Shown: positions 52,191 to 62,139, counted from the first letter of the stretch. The stretch is DNA of 64,000 nt from Algoriphagus litoralis (GCF_003259255.1 NZ_QGOL01000007.1:186001-250000), one strand, 5' to 3'. Notes: generated by a model from the sequence alone, not told the origin. Numbers and translations are program-made.

Positions 52191-52874
52191 TTAATCGAAA
52201 TTCAGGTAAGGTTGAATCTTGTCAACCCATTCCTGCTTGAAAATCTTCACTTTAAGCAAATCATCTGCAGAGGTGAAGCGGCCGTGTTGCTTACGAAAAG
52301 CAACCAAGACTTTCGCTTCACCATAACTGATGTAGGGATGTTTGGCCAAGTCCTCTACCGCCAAGTCATTAATATTGATCTTTCGATAGATTCCGGGTTG
52401 GAACTCAAAAAACTCCCAAAGTGCTTCAGCAGTTTCTCCATTGACCCCAAATACTTCATTCAATTGACTTTTGCTGTGAAATCCTCCTAGATTCTCACGG
52501 TATTTTATAATTCTCCCAGCGGTAGCCTGACCTATTCCGGGTACTATCTGAAGTGTAATGGAATCAGCCTCTGAGAATGGAATCCGGTTGATATTTTCCA
52601 ACTGCCTTTGATTCCTAGTTGACTTGACAGTGTCCTGTGGGTTGAAAGTGGGCAGTGGCGAGGATACTAGCTGGACACCCAAATCCTCCAAACTGTCCAA
52701 TCGTCCTTGATACGAGAGGAATAGGTTTTCAGCTTTTCGGTTTTTGAAGTAGGCAAGTGCAGAAGGTAGTAATCCAAAAAGGATCAAAAACGGGATCAAC
52801 AAAACGAAGCCTTTGGATTCCTTTCTGGAAAATCCAAGGTAAGACTTCAGCCAATAGAAAAAATCGTTTCTCAT
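52191..52874 (-). CDS. ComEA-like helix-hairpin-helix membrane protein
   Basis: A 227-aa protein with one membrane segment after a short cytoplasmic stretch (GFVLLIPFLILFGLLPSALAYF) and two C-terminal HhH units: TLQIVPGIGQATAGRIIKYRENLGGF and ININDLAVEDLAKHPYISYGEAKVLVAFRKQHGRF. ComEA-type proteins bind DNA in the periplasm during uptake; the G-I-G hairpin in the first unit is intact. Length fits Bacteroidota ComEA-like proteins. It is 50 bp upstream of the HsdR_N gene start and divergent from hemA. Confidence 0.85.
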   Translation of the reverse strand: MRNDFFYWLKSYLGFSRKESKGFVLLIPFLILFGLLPSALAYFKNRKAENLFLSYQGRLDSLEDLGVQLVSSPLPTFNPQDTVKSTRNQRQLENINRIPFSEADSITLQIVPGIGQATAGRIIKYRENLGGFHSKSQLNEVFGVNGETAEALWEFFEFQPGIYRKININDLAVEDLAKHPYISYGEAKVLVAFRKQHGRFTSADDLLKVKIFKQEWVDKIQPYLNFD

Positions 52875-53038
52875 GACCCAAAAAGTTATGGACAAAGCGT
52901 ATAACTGATAAGTTAAAACTATTGAATTTATATTCCAATTTCTGCCAATTTTGTATCCGAATAAAAAACTACTATTTAGACAAATTCTAAATTAAACAGC
53001 TATTACACGAAATAAACTTTTGAGGGGACATAGTCTGT

Positions 53039-53046
53039 TAAATTTG
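53039..53046 (+). promoter_or_regulatory. Possible -7 element upstream of hemA
   Basis: TAAATTTG at 53039-53046 matches the Bacteroidota TAnnTTTG -7 consensus 20 bp before the hemA ATG. A TTG at 53020-53022 is nearer than the usual -33 spacing, so support is weak. Confidence 0.3.
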
Positions 53047-53065
53047 CGTTGCAAGACTTTATAAG

Positions 53066-54334
53066 ATGCACACTAAGTTTAGAGCTTTAAGTTTATCACA
53101 TAAAACTGCTCCAGTTCAGATCAGAGAATTGATATCACTGGACGAAGAGTCTATTCACCGAATACTACTGAAGCTGAAGGAGTTCTTCAGTTTAGGTGAC
53201 GCACTCATTTTATCCACTTGCAATCGAACCGAGGTATATTACAGCCACGAGTTAGACTTAAGTACAGAGATCATCAAGCTGATCGGTCTGGAAAAAGGAC
53301 TGAGTGATGTGATCAATTATCTGGAGTATTTTGAGGTTTTCAATAAAGATCGCCAAGCGATTTCCCATCTTTTCAGAGTAGCTATCGGGCTCGAAGCTCA
53401 GGTTGTGGGAGATATTCAGATCTCAAACCAAGTCAAACGCGCATACCAGACCGCTGCGGACTTGGATATGGCAGGGCCGTTTTTGCATCGTCTGATGCAT
53501 ACGATCTTTTTCACCAACAAAAGAATAGTCCAAGAGACAGCTTTTCGAGATGGTGCAGCATCACTTTCCTATGCTACGATAGAGTTGATTGACAGCTTGA
53601 CTTCCAATATCTATCAGCCCAGAGTATTGCTTATTGGTGTGGGAGAAATCGGTGAAGATGTTGCCAAAAATATGGTTCACCTGCCAGAGGCAAAAGTCAA
53701 AATAACCAATAGGACCCAATCTAAAGCTGAAGATATAGCAGGACCGATGGGTTTTGAAGTAGTTCCTTTTGAAGATTGTCGTCAGGCGATGAAAGAGGCA
53801 GATGTCATCATCTGCTCCATCATGAGAAATGAGCCCTTTATCACCAAAGAACTTGTCCAACAATTTGATATCCAGAGTTATAAACTGCTAGTTGACCTTT
53901 CTGTTCCCCGAAGCATCGAGACCTCAGTGGAAGATGTGCCAGGAGTAGTTCTATACAATGTAGACAATATCAGAAGCAAAGCTTCAGAGGCATTGGAAAA
54001 GCGCCTTGCCGCAATTCCCAAAGTAGAAGACATCATAGACGAAAGTATCGAGGAATTCTATAGCTGGAAAAAGGAAATGATGGTCTCCCCCACCATTAAC
54101 AAACTCAAGCAATCCCTGGAGCAAATTCGTCAGGAAGAGTTGGCCAGATTTCTTAAAAAAGCCGATCAAAAAGAATTTGACCTCATCGATAAAATCACCA
54201 AAAGTATGATGCAAAAGATTCTTAAAGTGCCTGTGGTACAGCTCAGAGCAGCATGCAAACGTGATGAAGCAGAGGAAATGATCGAAATCATCTCGGACAT
54301 CTTTGACTTGGAAAAGGTCAAAATCGAAAAATAA
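53066..54334 (+). CDS. hemA: Glutamyl-tRNA reductase
   Basis: A 422-aa enzyme that reduces glutamyl-tRNA to glutamate-1-semialdehyde, the first step of C5 haem and B12 biosynthesis. The catalytic Cys is C52 in ILSTCNRTEVY. The N-terminal SLSHKTAPVQIRE, the ISNQVKRAY run and the NADPH site VLLIGVGEIGEDVAKN are typical. In the tRNA/active-site segment the usual GExQI is GDIQI (D for E), a mild change. The C-terminal dimerisation helix is present and the length is normal. It stands alone with a terminator after it; other haem genes are not in the window. Confidence 0.93.
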   Translation: MHTKFRALSLSHKTAPVQIRELISLDEESIHRILLKLKEFFSLGDALILSTCNRTEVYYSHELDLSTEIIKLIGLEKGLSDVINYLEYFEVFNKDRQAISHLFRVAIGLEAQVVGDIQISNQVKRAYQTAADLDMAGPFLHRLMHTIFFTNKRIVQETAFRDGAASLSYATIELIDSLTSNIYQPRVLLIGVGEIGEDVAKNMVHLPEAKVKITNRTQSKAEDIAGPMGFEVVPFEDCRQAMKEADVIICSIMRNEPFITKELVQQFDIQSYKLLVDLSVPRSIETSVEDVPGVVLYNVDNIRSKASEALEKRLAAIPKVEDIIDESIEEFYSWKKEMMVSPTINKLKQSLEQIRQEELARFLKKADQKEFDLIDKITKSMMQKILKVPVVQLRAACKRDEAEEMIEIISDIFDLEKVKIEK

Positions 54335-54354
54335 TTCAGGTTTTTGCAAATACA

Positions 54355-54396
54355 AATGACCAGAGGATCAAACAGAATCCTTTGGTCATTTTATCT
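54355..54396 (+). terminator. Terminator after hemA
   Basis: A 14-bp stem with one G-T pair, AATGACCAGAGGAT at 54355-54368 and ATCCTTTGGTCATT at 54377-54390, with an 8-nt loop, followed by TTTATCTTTA. It starts about 20 bp past the hemA stop. Confidence 0.8.
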
Positions 54397-54425
54397 TTAG
54401 CCCCGCTAGCATTTAATCCCAAAAA

Positions 54426-55994
54426 ATGGTCTCACATCTACTGCGAATCCTCTTATTCTCATTTGCGCTATTGGCCTTGGCCCCGTCACTTTCTGCCCAA
54501 ACCTGGGAAGTCTATGATCTTCAGGGCAATCTCAAGTCCCTGGCGATCTATGACCGAATCAAAGTTTTAAGTGAGACTGTCATCGTGGGAAAAAATGAAC
54601 AGGGCCTTGCGATGCTCTCCCGGGAATTGAATCCATTGGTAGACCTTAAAGGTGACGAGGTCTTCCAATACCTAGCGCCTTGGATCCTCGTAAAGGGACC
54701 AAATGGAATCGGTGCTTTCCACGAATACGGGCTGCAGGCGTTGCCATTGGAATACGACGAAATCAATACGTATTTCAATTTTTTACTCGGTCGCAAAGGC
54801 AGCGATTTTTGGTATTTCGACAAAGGAAATGGCAAGACCACAGCTTTGGGAAAATGGGATTCTTTAAAATTCAGTAAAAATGGGATTTTGATCGGTCAAA
54901 AAAATGGAGGCTATTTTTTACCCTTATCCAAAGATCCCGAACGGAGATTTGACCTAATCGAGGAAAACGAAGGAAGCTATCTTTTGGCAAAAGAATCCAC
55001 AGGATTCGGAATCTTAAACTTCGAAGGAAACTATGTGATGCAACCCATCTTATCGCAACTGGAGCATACCACAGGAGATTATTTTTATGGATTTGATGAA
55101 AATCAATATCTGTTGATCAAAGGAGACTTCATCAAATCAGATGTATCCTACAATTCTTATCACAAAATAACCAAGGAAGGCGATCTGCTACTTGAATTTA
55201 TCCATGGGAAACTGAGAAGAGTCATGGAAGAAGATGGAATTCTGCTGGATGCCGTGGGAATGGAATCTGTCAAAGTAGTAGGCAAAAAGCAATATAACGT
55301 TGCTTTTAGGGATTCTACCATTGGCTTATTGGGAGAAAATGGATGGCAAGTAAAACCTACCGTTGGAATTGACTGGATCAATCCGGGTGCAGAGGGTCTT
55401 TTTCCGGCAGGCAAAAATGGTAAAAGCGGATTTGTCAATTCAGAGGGAAAATGGGTGATTGAGCCCAATTATGCGAAAGTGGAAAACTTCAATGAAACTA
55501 TTGCTTCCTTCAGAAATTCACCAAAGTGGGGGCTGATCGGAACTGATGGCAAAATCATCAGTGAGGCCAAATGGGATGAGATAAAAAAATTCTCAGCTGG
55601 AATGGCAGTAGCCAAGGCAGAAGGAAAATATTTTCTTTTAAACAAAAATGGTCAGGTGATCAATGAAGAAGGTTTGGATCAAATCTGTAGACTAAAAGAG
55701 GGATATTTTTTAGTAGAAAAGGGGGGAAAGCGTGGGCTATGGAATACCTCAGGAGAAGTGATCCTCCCATTAGAATTTGACAATATTCAAGTAGAAAAAT
55801 CCGATTTCTTCATCGTGACCAAAGACGGATCTACTGGAGCGCTAAATGAAAAAGCAGAGGCAATTTTCCCGATCAATTACAAAGAAATCGTGGCTGATTG
55901 GGCGGGAAATCAGATTTTGGTAAAAGAACTCTACAAACCTGTGGTGATTCAACTGGAGGAACCAACCACTGGAAAAAGAAAAAAGGGAGCTTAA
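54426..55994 (+). CDS. Secreted WG-repeat protein
   Basis: A 522-aa protein with a signal peptide (LLRILLFSFALLALAPSLSA). The rest is built of WG-type beta repeats: GIGAFHEYGLQALPLEYDEI, GKSGFVNSEGKWVIEPNYAK, KWGLIGTDGKIISEAKWDEI, GKRGLWNTSGEVILPLEFDN, each with G-L-W/G-F, a D/E-G-K turn and a P-x-Y/F-D/A end. These form a blade-like repeat fold. The repeats are degraded in the first half. Function unknown; WG proteins are usually surface or periplasmic. The stop codon lies inside the loop of its terminator. Confidence 0.85.
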   Translation: MVSHLLRILLFSFALLALAPSLSAQTWEVYDLQGNLKSLAIYDRIKVLSETVIVGKNEQGLAMLSRELNPLVDLKGDEVFQYLAPWILVKGPNGIGAFHEYGLQALPLEYDEINTYFNFLLGRKGSDFWYFDKGNGKTTALGKWDSLKFSKNGILIGQKNGGYFLPLSKDPERRFDLIEENEGSYLLAKESTGFGILNFEGNYVMQPILSQLEHTTGDYFYGFDENQYLLIKGDFIKSDVSYNSYHKITKEGDLLLEFIHGKLRRVMEEDGILLDAVGMESVKVVGKKQYNVAFRDSTIGLLGENGWQVKPTVGIDWINPGAEGLFPAGKNGKSGFVNSEGKWVIEPNYAKVENFNETIASFRNSPKWGLIGTDGKIISEAKWDEIKKFSAGMAVAKAEGKYFLLNKNGQVINEEGLDQICRLKEGYFLVEKGGKRGLWNTSGEVILPLEFDNIQVEKSDFFIVTKDGSTGALNEKAEAIFPINYKEIVADWAGNQILVKELYKPVVIQLEEPTTGKRKKGA

Positions 55995-56009
55995 CTGCTC
56001 CCTTTTTTA
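55981..56009 (+). terminator. Terminator overlapping the WG-repeat gene's stop codon
   Basis: A perfect 10-bp stem, AAAAGGGAGC at 55981-55990 and GCTCCCTTTT at 55997-56006, with a 6-nt loop TTAACT that holds the TAA stop (55992-55994), followed by more T. Since it is flanked by A and T runs, it can also end the opposing floA transcript. Confidence 0.8.
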
Positions 56010-56010
56010 A

Positions 56011-57021
56011 TTATTTCTTTTCTGATTTCCCCGACCCGGAATCTTTCGAATCTTTGTCCGAAGTGGCGATCGAATCCCTCATCGAAGTATCCGACTTGAT
56101 GTTTTCCATTCGATAATAATCCATTACTCCAAGTTGACCTGATCGGAAGGCTTCGGCTAGAGCTCTTGGAACTTCTGCTTCTGCTTCAATTACTTTTGCC
56201 CGCATTTCTACATTTCTCGCTTTCATCTCCTGCTCTAAGGCTACAGCCATCGCACGTCTTTCTTCAGCTTTTGCTTCAGCTACTTTAAGATCGGCAGAGG
56301 CCTGATCGATTTGGAGTTTTGCACCTATGTTAGTTCCTACATCAATATCAGCAATGTCAATTGACAGAATTTCGAATGCTGTACCTGCATCCAATCCACG
56401 CTGCAGCACTAATTTTGAAATTCGGTCAGGGTTTTCCAACACTGTTTTGTGATTGGCTGAAGACCCGATAGAGGTCACAATCCCCTCACCCACTCTGGCC
56501 AAAATAGTCTCTTCTCCTGCTCCACCTACTAGTTGGGCGATATTTGCCCTTACTGTCACTCTTGCTTTAGCAATCAACTGAATCCCATCTGCGGCCACTG
56601 CAGCAACATTTGGTGTATTGATCACTTTGGGATTGACAGAGATCTGGACTGCTTCAAATACATCCCGACCCGCGAGGTCAATAGCAGTGGCTTGTTTGAA
56701 AGAAAGACTAATATTGGCTTTGTCTGCTGAGATTAAAGCTCGAATCACTGTTGGAACATTTCCACCCGCTAAATAATGGGTTTCAAGATCACTAGTAGTC
56801 AAATGAAGACCAGCCTTGGTAGCAGTGATCAAAGAGTTGACAATAATACTTGGCGGGACTTTCCTGAATCTCATACCAACGAGTTCTAACAACCCCACTC
56901 TGACATTTGAAAAAATGGCTGTAATCCATAATCCAACAGGCACAAAATAGAGAAATATAAATAAGACAACGATAGCCAAAAATGCAGCTACCAACAAGAA
57001 TAATGAACTATTTGGATCCAT
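56011..57021 (-). CDS. floA: Flotillin-like protein FloA
   Basis: A 336-aa protein of the UPF0365/FloA (YqfA) family: an N-terminal membrane hairpin ([19 protein letters not shown]), then a conserved body with [45 protein letters not shown] and a coiled C-terminal stretch with [20 protein letters not shown]. FloA organises membrane microdomains and affects envelope-protein stability. It follows the NfeD gene by 6 bp on the same strand, the usual pairing. The C-terminal tail (about 20 residues of Ser, Lys and Asp) is extra low-complexity. Confidence 0.92.
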   Translation of the reverse strand: MDPNSSLFLLVAAFLAIVVLFIFLYFVPVGLWITAIFSNVRVGLLELVGMRFRKVPPSIIVNSLITATKAGLHLTTSDLETHYLAGGNVPTVIRALISADKANISLSFKQATAIDLAGRDVFEAVQISVNPKVINTPNVAAVAADGIQLIAKARVTVRANIAQLVGGAGEETILARVGEGIVTSIGSSANHKTVLENPDRISKLVLQRGLDAGTAFEILSIDIADIDVGTNIGAKLQIDQASADLKVAEAKAEERRAMAVALEQEMKARNVEMRAKVIEAEAEVPRALAEAFRSGQLGVMDYYRMENIKSDTSMRDSIATSDKDSKDSGSGKSEKK

Positions 57022-57027
57022 AACTAT

Positions 57028-57486
57028 TTATTTAACTAATATTTTATTGTTTTCGATTCTAATAATACTTACTGATTTTCCTACTTCAATAAAGCCACTT
57101 TCTGATTTAACTTCATAAACTTGATCTCCAAAAATTACTTTTCCGAAAGGTTTAATATCTGAGATAGACTTTCCTGCCATACCCACAGCCAAACCTAAAG
57201 TTCGACTATCGAATACCCCCCCTTCTATTTTTCCTTTTAGGGCAAACCGTTGCCAAATATTAGAACTAAAGCCATACCAAATAACTCCTACATTAACCAA
57301 AGCTGTAATCCCTGCAATCCATTGAGCGGTGATTAAATCAAAAGATAAAAAAGCAAAGTAGACCCCTCCCAAACCAGCCATCAAGCCAAGGAATCCTACC
57401 ACGGTAGTTCCAGGCACAAAAAAAACCTCAATTAAAATTAAAATAACACCTAAAATCAGGAGGCTGGATAAAATCAGGATTGTCAT
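57028..57486 (-). CDS. NfeD-like membrane protein
   Basis: A 152-aa protein with four membrane segments (for example LILSSLLILGVILILIEVFF, then VVGFLGLMAGLGGVYFAF) and a C-terminal OB-fold-like NfeDL domain (TLGLAVGMAGKSISDIKPFGKVIFGDQVYEVKSESGFIEVGKSV). It is the short NfeD form without the serine protease part. NfeD proteins work with flotillins, and floA follows 6 bp downstream, so the two form an operon. Confidence 0.88.
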   Translation of the reverse strand: MTILILSSLLILGVILILIEVFFVPGTTVVGFLGLMAGLGGVYFAFLSFDLITAQWIAGITALVNVGVIWYGFSSNIWQRFALKGKIEGGVFDSRTLGLAVGMAGKSISDIKPFGKVIFGDQVYEVKSESGFIEVGKSVSIIRIENNKILVK

Positions 57487-57557
57487 GGCCTTAGAAAAGA
57501 ATAGAATTTAGCCTAAAATACAAGAATAGTAGATGAAACCCACATGTGCATAAAAAG

Positions 57558-57586
57558 AAAACCCGGAAGTTGATTTTCCGGGTTTT
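57558..57586 (-). terminator. Terminator after proS
   Basis: An 11-bp stem, AAAACCCGGAA at 57558-57568 and TTCCGGGTTTT at 57576-57586, with a 7-nt loop. Read on the minus strand it follows the proS stop (57591) at once and has a T run beyond. Confidence 0.85.
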
Positions 57587-57590
57587 GATT

Positions 57591-59072
57591 TTAGTAGGCT
57601 TTTGCAAAATAAACTCTGCCTGAAGATGGCTTTCCAGTCAGGATACATGAGCCTTCTTCTTCTTTACGATCCAAAGGAATGCATCTTATCGTTGCCTTGG
57701 TTAGCTCCTTAATTTTTTCCTCGGTTTCAGGGGTCCCATCCCAATGTGCGGCAAGAAATCCACCTTTACTTTCAAGCACATGCTGGAATTCTTCCCATGT
57801 ATTGACTTCGGTAGTAACGGAGGTTCTGAAGTCCAAGGCTTTTTTGAAAATTCCTTCCTGAATATCGTCCAATAGTGTCGAGATTTTCTCAGCGATGGGC
57901 TGTGAGTCAAGCGCAAACGTCTCTTTTGTCAGAGTATCTCTTCTTGCAATTTCGATCGTACCATTTTCCAAATCCCGAGGGCCGATTCCTATTCGTACCG
58001 GTACTCCTTTGAGTTCATATTCCGCAAATTTCCATCCTGGTTTTTGAGTATCCCGATTGTCATATTTCACAGAAATTCCCGCCTTTTTCAGTTCAGCCAC
58101 GATCTCACTCACCTTGACTGAAATAGCTTCCAATTCTGCCTCACCTCTATAAATCGGGACGATTACTACTTGGATCGGAGCTAATTTTGGAGGAAGCACA
58201 AGCCCGTTATCATCCGAATGTGCCATGATCAAAGCTCCCATGAGTCGAGTACTTACTCCCCATGATGTTCCCCACACATAGTCTAAACCACCTTCTTTTG
58301 TAGCAAACTTCACATCAAAAGCCTTGGCAAAGTTCTGACCCAAAAAATGTGATGTACCGGCCTGAAGCGCTTTACCGTCTTGCATCATCGCTTCTATACA
58401 GAAAGTTTCATCAGCTCCTGCAAAACGCTCATTTTCAGTTTTCTTCCCTTTCACCACCGGTACAGCCATAAATTCCTCTGCAAATTGCGCATAGACATTC
58501 ATCATCTGAACAGTCTCATCCATTGCTTCTTTGGATGTAGCATGGGCGGTATGCCCTTCTTGCCAGAGAAACTCAGTAGTCCGAAGGAAAAGTCGGGTTC
58601 TCATTTCCCATCTGACGACATTTGCCCATTGGTTGACCAGCAAAGGAAGATCACGGTACGATTGAATCCAGTTTTTATATGTGCTCCAGATAACAGTCTC
58701 AGAAGTTGGACGAACGATCAATTCCTCCTCCAGTTTGGCGTCCGGATCTACAATTATGCCTGAACCGTCTTCGGCATTCTTAAGTCGATAATGCGTTACC
58801 ACAGCACATTCTTTCGCGAAACCCTCCACATGATTGGCTTCTTTGCTCAGAAATGATTTTGGGATGAAAAGCGGGAAATATGCGTTGGTATGGCCAGTTT
58901 CTTTGAACATTTTGTCCAGTTGCGCCTGCATTTTTTCCCAGATCGAATAGCCATAAGGCTTAATCACCATACATCCACGAACCGCGGAATTTTCGGCTAA
59001 ATCTGCTTTTTTCACCAATTCATTGTACCACAGTGAATAATCTTCACTGCGCTTTGGAAGTCCTTTGCTCAT
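57591..59072 (-). CDS. proS: Proline--tRNA ligase (short, archaeal/eukaryotic type)
   Basis: A 493-aa class II aminoacyl-tRNA synthetase that charges tRNA-Pro. The short type lacks the YbaK-like editing insert of the long E. coli type (about 570 aa). Motif 2 is [16 protein letters not shown] with [26 protein letters not shown], and motif 3 lies in [23 protein letters not shown]. The anticodon-binding domain is VVIVPIYRG onward and the zinc-binding-like C-terminus ends GRVYFAKAY, the typical Tyr ending. Start at the ATG at 59072. It is a single-gene unit with its own terminator. Confidence 0.95.
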   Translation of the reverse strand: MSKGLPKRSEDYSLWYNELVKKADLAENSAVRGCMVIKPYGYSIWEKMQAQLDKMFKETGHTNAYFPLFIPKSFLSKEANHVEGFAKECAVVTHYRLKNAEDGSGIIVDPDAKLEEELIVRPTSETVIWSTYKNWIQSYRDLPLLVNQWANVVRWEMRTRLFLRTTEFLWQEGHTAHATSKEAMDETVQMMNVYAQFAEEFMAVPVVKGKKTENERFAGADETFCIEAMMQDGKALQAGTSHFLGQNFAKAFDVKFATKEGGLDYVWGTSWGVSTRLMGALIMAHSDDNGLVLPPKLAPIQVVIVPIYRGEAELEAISVKVSEIVAELKKAGISVKYDNRDTQKPGWKFAEYELKGVPVRIGIGPRDLENGTIEIARRDTLTKETFALDSQPIAEKISTLLDDIQEGIFKKALDFRTSVTTEVNTWEEFQHVLESKGGFLAAHWDGTPETEEKIKELTKATIRCIPLDRKEEEGSCILTGKPSSGRVYFAKAY

Positions 59073-59122
59073 CTGTTGGATAAAATATTAAAATGTCTTT
59101 ATTTTTGCTTAAATAGGGCTGG

Positions 59123-59130
59123 CAAATATA
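59123..59130 (-). promoter_or_regulatory. Possible -7 element for proS
   Basis: On the minus strand TATATTTG (plus-strand CAAATATA at 59123-59130) fits TAnnTTTG about 50 bp before the proS ATG. No convincing -33 TTG was found at the standard spacing. Confidence 0.35.
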
Positions 59131-59192
59131 ATCCAAAAAGTATAACCTAGGGATTGTCAGTTCGTATAACAAAGCAACAATCAACTTCAACC

Positions 59193-60545
59193 ATGAAGAA
59201 ATTACCTCTCATTACCGCTTCTTTATTAATTGGATCAGTAGCTCTTTCCTCCTGCAGTAGTAATAAAATGATTGCAAGTGCCACGAACGACAACCTCTAT
59301 TTCATGGCATCGGATGTGAAATTGGCTACTAAGTATGCCGTAGACAACAACAATCCAGAGTCCTTTGAGAATATTTCACAAGAACCTGAACTGATAGAAC
59401 AAAACTTCAGTGCCAGAAATGTCAATCCAGAATATATTTCTCGATACCAGACAACTGAAAACTCAAACACCGCTGGCGATGAAGTAGTCTATTTTGACGA
59501 AGGTGCATCTCAGCAGACTTCAGGAAACATTAATGCTTACGACAATTATTCAGTCGCACAAAATGGTAACGGATCATCCGGATCCAATATCAATTTCAAC
59601 TTCGGATTGGGCTTTGGATATGGCGGAATGATGATGAGTCCTTGGGGATTCTATGATCCATTCTGGGGTCCCGCATGGGGATATAGACCTTGGGGATTCA
59701 GACCTGGTCTTTCTATCGGATTGGGATTTGGATGGGGAAATCCTTGGGTTGATCCATTTTGGGGTAATCCATACATGGCTTGGGGTAATCCATATTGGGG
59801 ATCAGGTTTCGGATGGGGAAGACCTATTTATGCGGGACGACCCATCTATGTATTGCCAGGAGGTGAATACGGTGACAGAAGAGTAGTAGCAGGAGCTAGA
59901 CCAACCAGAGGTTCTTCTATGACAAGTGGTGGAATCGGTTCCAGTCAAGCAGGCCTCATGCCAAGTACTTCAAGAGCTCAAGCAAGAGCTAATGCCACTA
60001 CTGCTTCCAGTCCTTCTGCAAGAAGACTGGTGTCTTCTGGAAACTCCAGAGTAGCGTCAAGAGATTTTGGCAACTCCCAAAATGATTACTATAATTCCTC
60101 GAGAAGCAGAGTCGCTACCACTCGAAACATGAATTCTCCAGTAACTGACAGGGGAACGGCGACCACCAGATCATCCAGAAGCGCAGTTCCTTCTGCCAGA
60201 AGTACCAATGCTTACAGCTCAAATTCTTCGTTAAGATCTCCATCAAGAAGTACTTCCCCTGCCTATAATGGTAGAACTTCAAGTCCTTCTTACAACATGA
60301 GAGGAACAAGTCCTTCCTACAATAGAAATTCGGCACCGTCCTATAACAGGTCTTCTACTCCTTCTTATAACAGAAGTGCAAGTCCTACTAACAGAACGGT
60401 CACACCAAGTAGATCAAATAATTCACCGTCTTTCAGCGCACCAAGCAGATCAAGCGGTGGAAGTAGTTTTAGTGCTCCGAGCAGAAGCTCAGGAGGATCT
60501 TCCGGCGGAAGTGTTGGCGGATCCAGAGGAGGAAGGGGGAATTAA
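59193..60545 (+). CDS. Gly/Trp-rich and Ser/Arg-rich low-complexity lipoprotein
   Basis: A 450-aa lipoprotein starting at the ATG at 59193 (MKKLPLITASLLIGSVALSSC, SSC lipobox). After a short ordinary region the protein has a Gly/Trp/Pro/Phe-rich block at about residues 125-235 (GFGYGGMMMSPWGFYDPFWG and several WGNP and FGWG repeats) and a long Ser/Arg/Asn-rich block to the end with repeated P-S-Y-N-R units and two copies of FSAPSRSSGGS. This composition suggests an intrinsically disordered, surface-displayed protein, perhaps adhesive or scaffold-like, but no family is recognised. The stop lies within its terminator loop. Base use in this gene follows its biased composition. Confidence 0.75.
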   Translation: MKKLPLITASLLIGSVALSSCSSNKMIASATNDNLYFMASDVKLATKYAVDNNNPESFENISQEPELIEQNFSARNVNPEYISRYQTTENSNTAGDEVVYFDEGASQQTSGNINAYDNYSVAQNGNGSSGSNINFNFGLGFGYGGMMMSPWGFYDPFWGPAWGYRPWGFRPGLSIGLGFGWGNPWVDPFWGNPYMAWGNPYWGSGFGWGRPIYAGRPIYVLPGGEYGDRRVVAGARPTRGSSMTSGGIGSSQAGLMPSTSRAQARANATTASSPSARRLVSSGNSRVASRDFGNSQNDYYNSSRSRVATTRNMNSPVTDRGTATTRSSRSAVPSARSTNAYSSNSSLRSPSRSTSPAYNGRTSSPSYNMRGTSPSYNRNSAPSYNRSSTPSYNRSASPTNRTVTPSRSNNSPSFSAPSRSSGGSSFSAPSRSSGGSSGGSVGGSRGGRGN

Positions 60546-60562
60546 TTTCCCCCTTTTTTTTT
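60533..60562 (+). terminator. Terminator overlapping the lipoprotein stop codon
   Basis: A 9-bp stem, AAGGGGGAA at 60533-60541 and TTCCCCCTT at 60547-60555, around a 5-nt loop TTAAT that contains the TAA stop (60543-60545), followed by a long T run. Confidence 0.85.
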
Positions 60563-60624
60563 CGGAATTTTAGCACAAAAAAACAGTGCATACGTTTATT
60601 TGATACAACCAAAACAATGATTTA

Positions 60625-62139
60625 ATGAGGATTTTGACAGTTTTCCTTACCCTCAGCACACTCACTATTACAGGTGCATTCGCTCAAAGCGGTTATTTCG
60701 AAGATGCCTATCGATTCAGTAGATCAAACCCTGCTGGTTCCGCCAGAATAATCGGAATTGGTGGGACTCAATATTCACTTGGAGGCGATGTTTCCAATAT
60801 TGCTGGCAATCCGGCTGGCCTTGGTTTCTTTCGTTCTTCAGAGGCTAGTATAAGTCTAGGTTATACAGATTGGAGAGTTGATACTCGCTTTCTCAATCAG
60901 GACAGAACTTATAATACCAGCAACTTTAATGTGCCAAACATGAGTTATGTTATGGCCAACCCTAAAGGCAATCTCGAATCTGGAGCATTTAAAGGAGGGG
61001 CATTTGGAATTAGCTTTCAGCGGATCGCCAATTTCAACACCGAGTTTGGATACTTTTCAGACGAGCTTGGTCAAAGCTCCATAATTGATTTTTACCTGCA
61101 GGACGCTTTCGGAATACCCGAAAACCAAATCGAAAACTTCGGCCTGACTGGATTGGCTTACCAAACCTACCAAATCAACCCTATCGCTTTTGACCAAGAT
61201 GGAAACCCCATTCAAAATCCAAATACTTACGATTCGTTTGTTTTAGGTTTTCCATTTCAAGATGAAAATATCACCCAAGAAGGAAGTGCAAGCCAGATGA
61301 CTTTTTCTTACGGTGCTAACTTCAATCATAAGGTATTTGTAGGTGGTGGAGTAGGAATTAGAACACTTTCCTTTTCGTCATTTAAGACCTATCAGGAAGA
61401 ATTCATTGATCAGCCATTGGCTAATTCCAGCTTAAATGAAAATCTATTTATAAATGGTATTGGAGTCAACTTAAACTTGGGTTTGATCTACAAACCCATA
61501 GATTACATCAATCTCGGGTTTGTCTTCCAATCACCGACTTGGTATGGCTTGAATGAAGAATATGAGGCAGGAATGACTGCCAATTACAATAATTATTATT
61601 TCGAACAAGAAGATATTACACTTGGTAACCAAACGGCTCTGTCTGACTTAATTATTAGCAACTACGGATTAAATACCCCACTTAAGTTGGGAGGTGGGGC
61701 GACCTTCTTCATCGGGAAAAATGGCTTTATCTCGGCTGATGTAGATTGGGTCGATTACAGTGCCGGACGGATCAATTCGCGCGATTTTGATGAAGGCCCA
61801 GACAATCAGGCTATCCGTGACACGTACACCAGCACGATAAATTATCGACTTGGTGGAGAAGCTAGAATTGATAAATTTAGATTAAGAGCTGGTTATGCTT
61901 TTTTTGGAGACCCATTTACCAATGCTTCCGGAGTGGATCAAAGCACCCAACAACTCAGTGGAGGGTTTGGAGTAAAATTCAATTCGATCTCTCTGGATTT
62001 TGCCTTGGTTAATCAAAAATACAATGGACTCTATCGGAGCTATCAAGTCCTTGATGAAAACAACAACAATTACGGCCCTGGGACACAACTCGAAAACAGT
62101 ATCACCTCAGGAGTCCTCACCCTCGGGTTTAACTTTTGA
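60625..62139 (+). CDS. OmpP1/FadL-family outer-membrane protein
   Basis: A 504-aa beta-barrel with a signal peptide (MRILTVFLTLSTLTITGAFA). The start of the mature protein, SGYFEDAYRFSRSNPAGSAR..GGTQYSLGGDVSNIAGNPAGLGFF, contains the NPAGL hatch motif typical of FadL-like transporters for long-chain fatty acids and hydrocarbons; the C-terminus ends in alternating residues with a terminal F (VLTLGFNF), as expected for BAM insertion. The family in Bacteroidota is broad and the cargo is not known. It overlaps the end of the convergent aroK-type gene by 11 bp. Confidence 0.88.
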   Translation: MRILTVFLTLSTLTITGAFAQSGYFEDAYRFSRSNPAGSARIIGIGGTQYSLGGDVSNIAGNPAGLGFFRSSEASISLGYTDWRVDTRFLNQDRTYNTSNFNVPNMSYVMANPKGNLESGAFKGGAFGISFQRIANFNTEFGYFSDELGQSSIIDFYLQDAFGIPENQIENFGLTGLAYQTYQINPIAFDQDGNPIQNPNTYDSFVLGFPFQDENITQEGSASQMTFSYGANFNHKVFVGGGVGIRTLSFSSFKTYQEEFIDQPLANSSLNENLFINGIGVNLNLGLIYKPIDYINLGFVFQSPTWYGLNEEYEAGMTANYNNYYFEQEDITLGNQTALSDLIISNYGLNTPLKLGGGATFFIGKNGFISADVDWVDYSAGRINSRDFDEGPDNQAIRDTYTSTINYRLGGEARIDKFRLRAGYAFFGDPFTNASGVDQSTQQLSGGFGVKFNSISLDFALVNQKYNGLYRSYQVLDENNNNYGPGTQLENSITSGVLTLGFNF

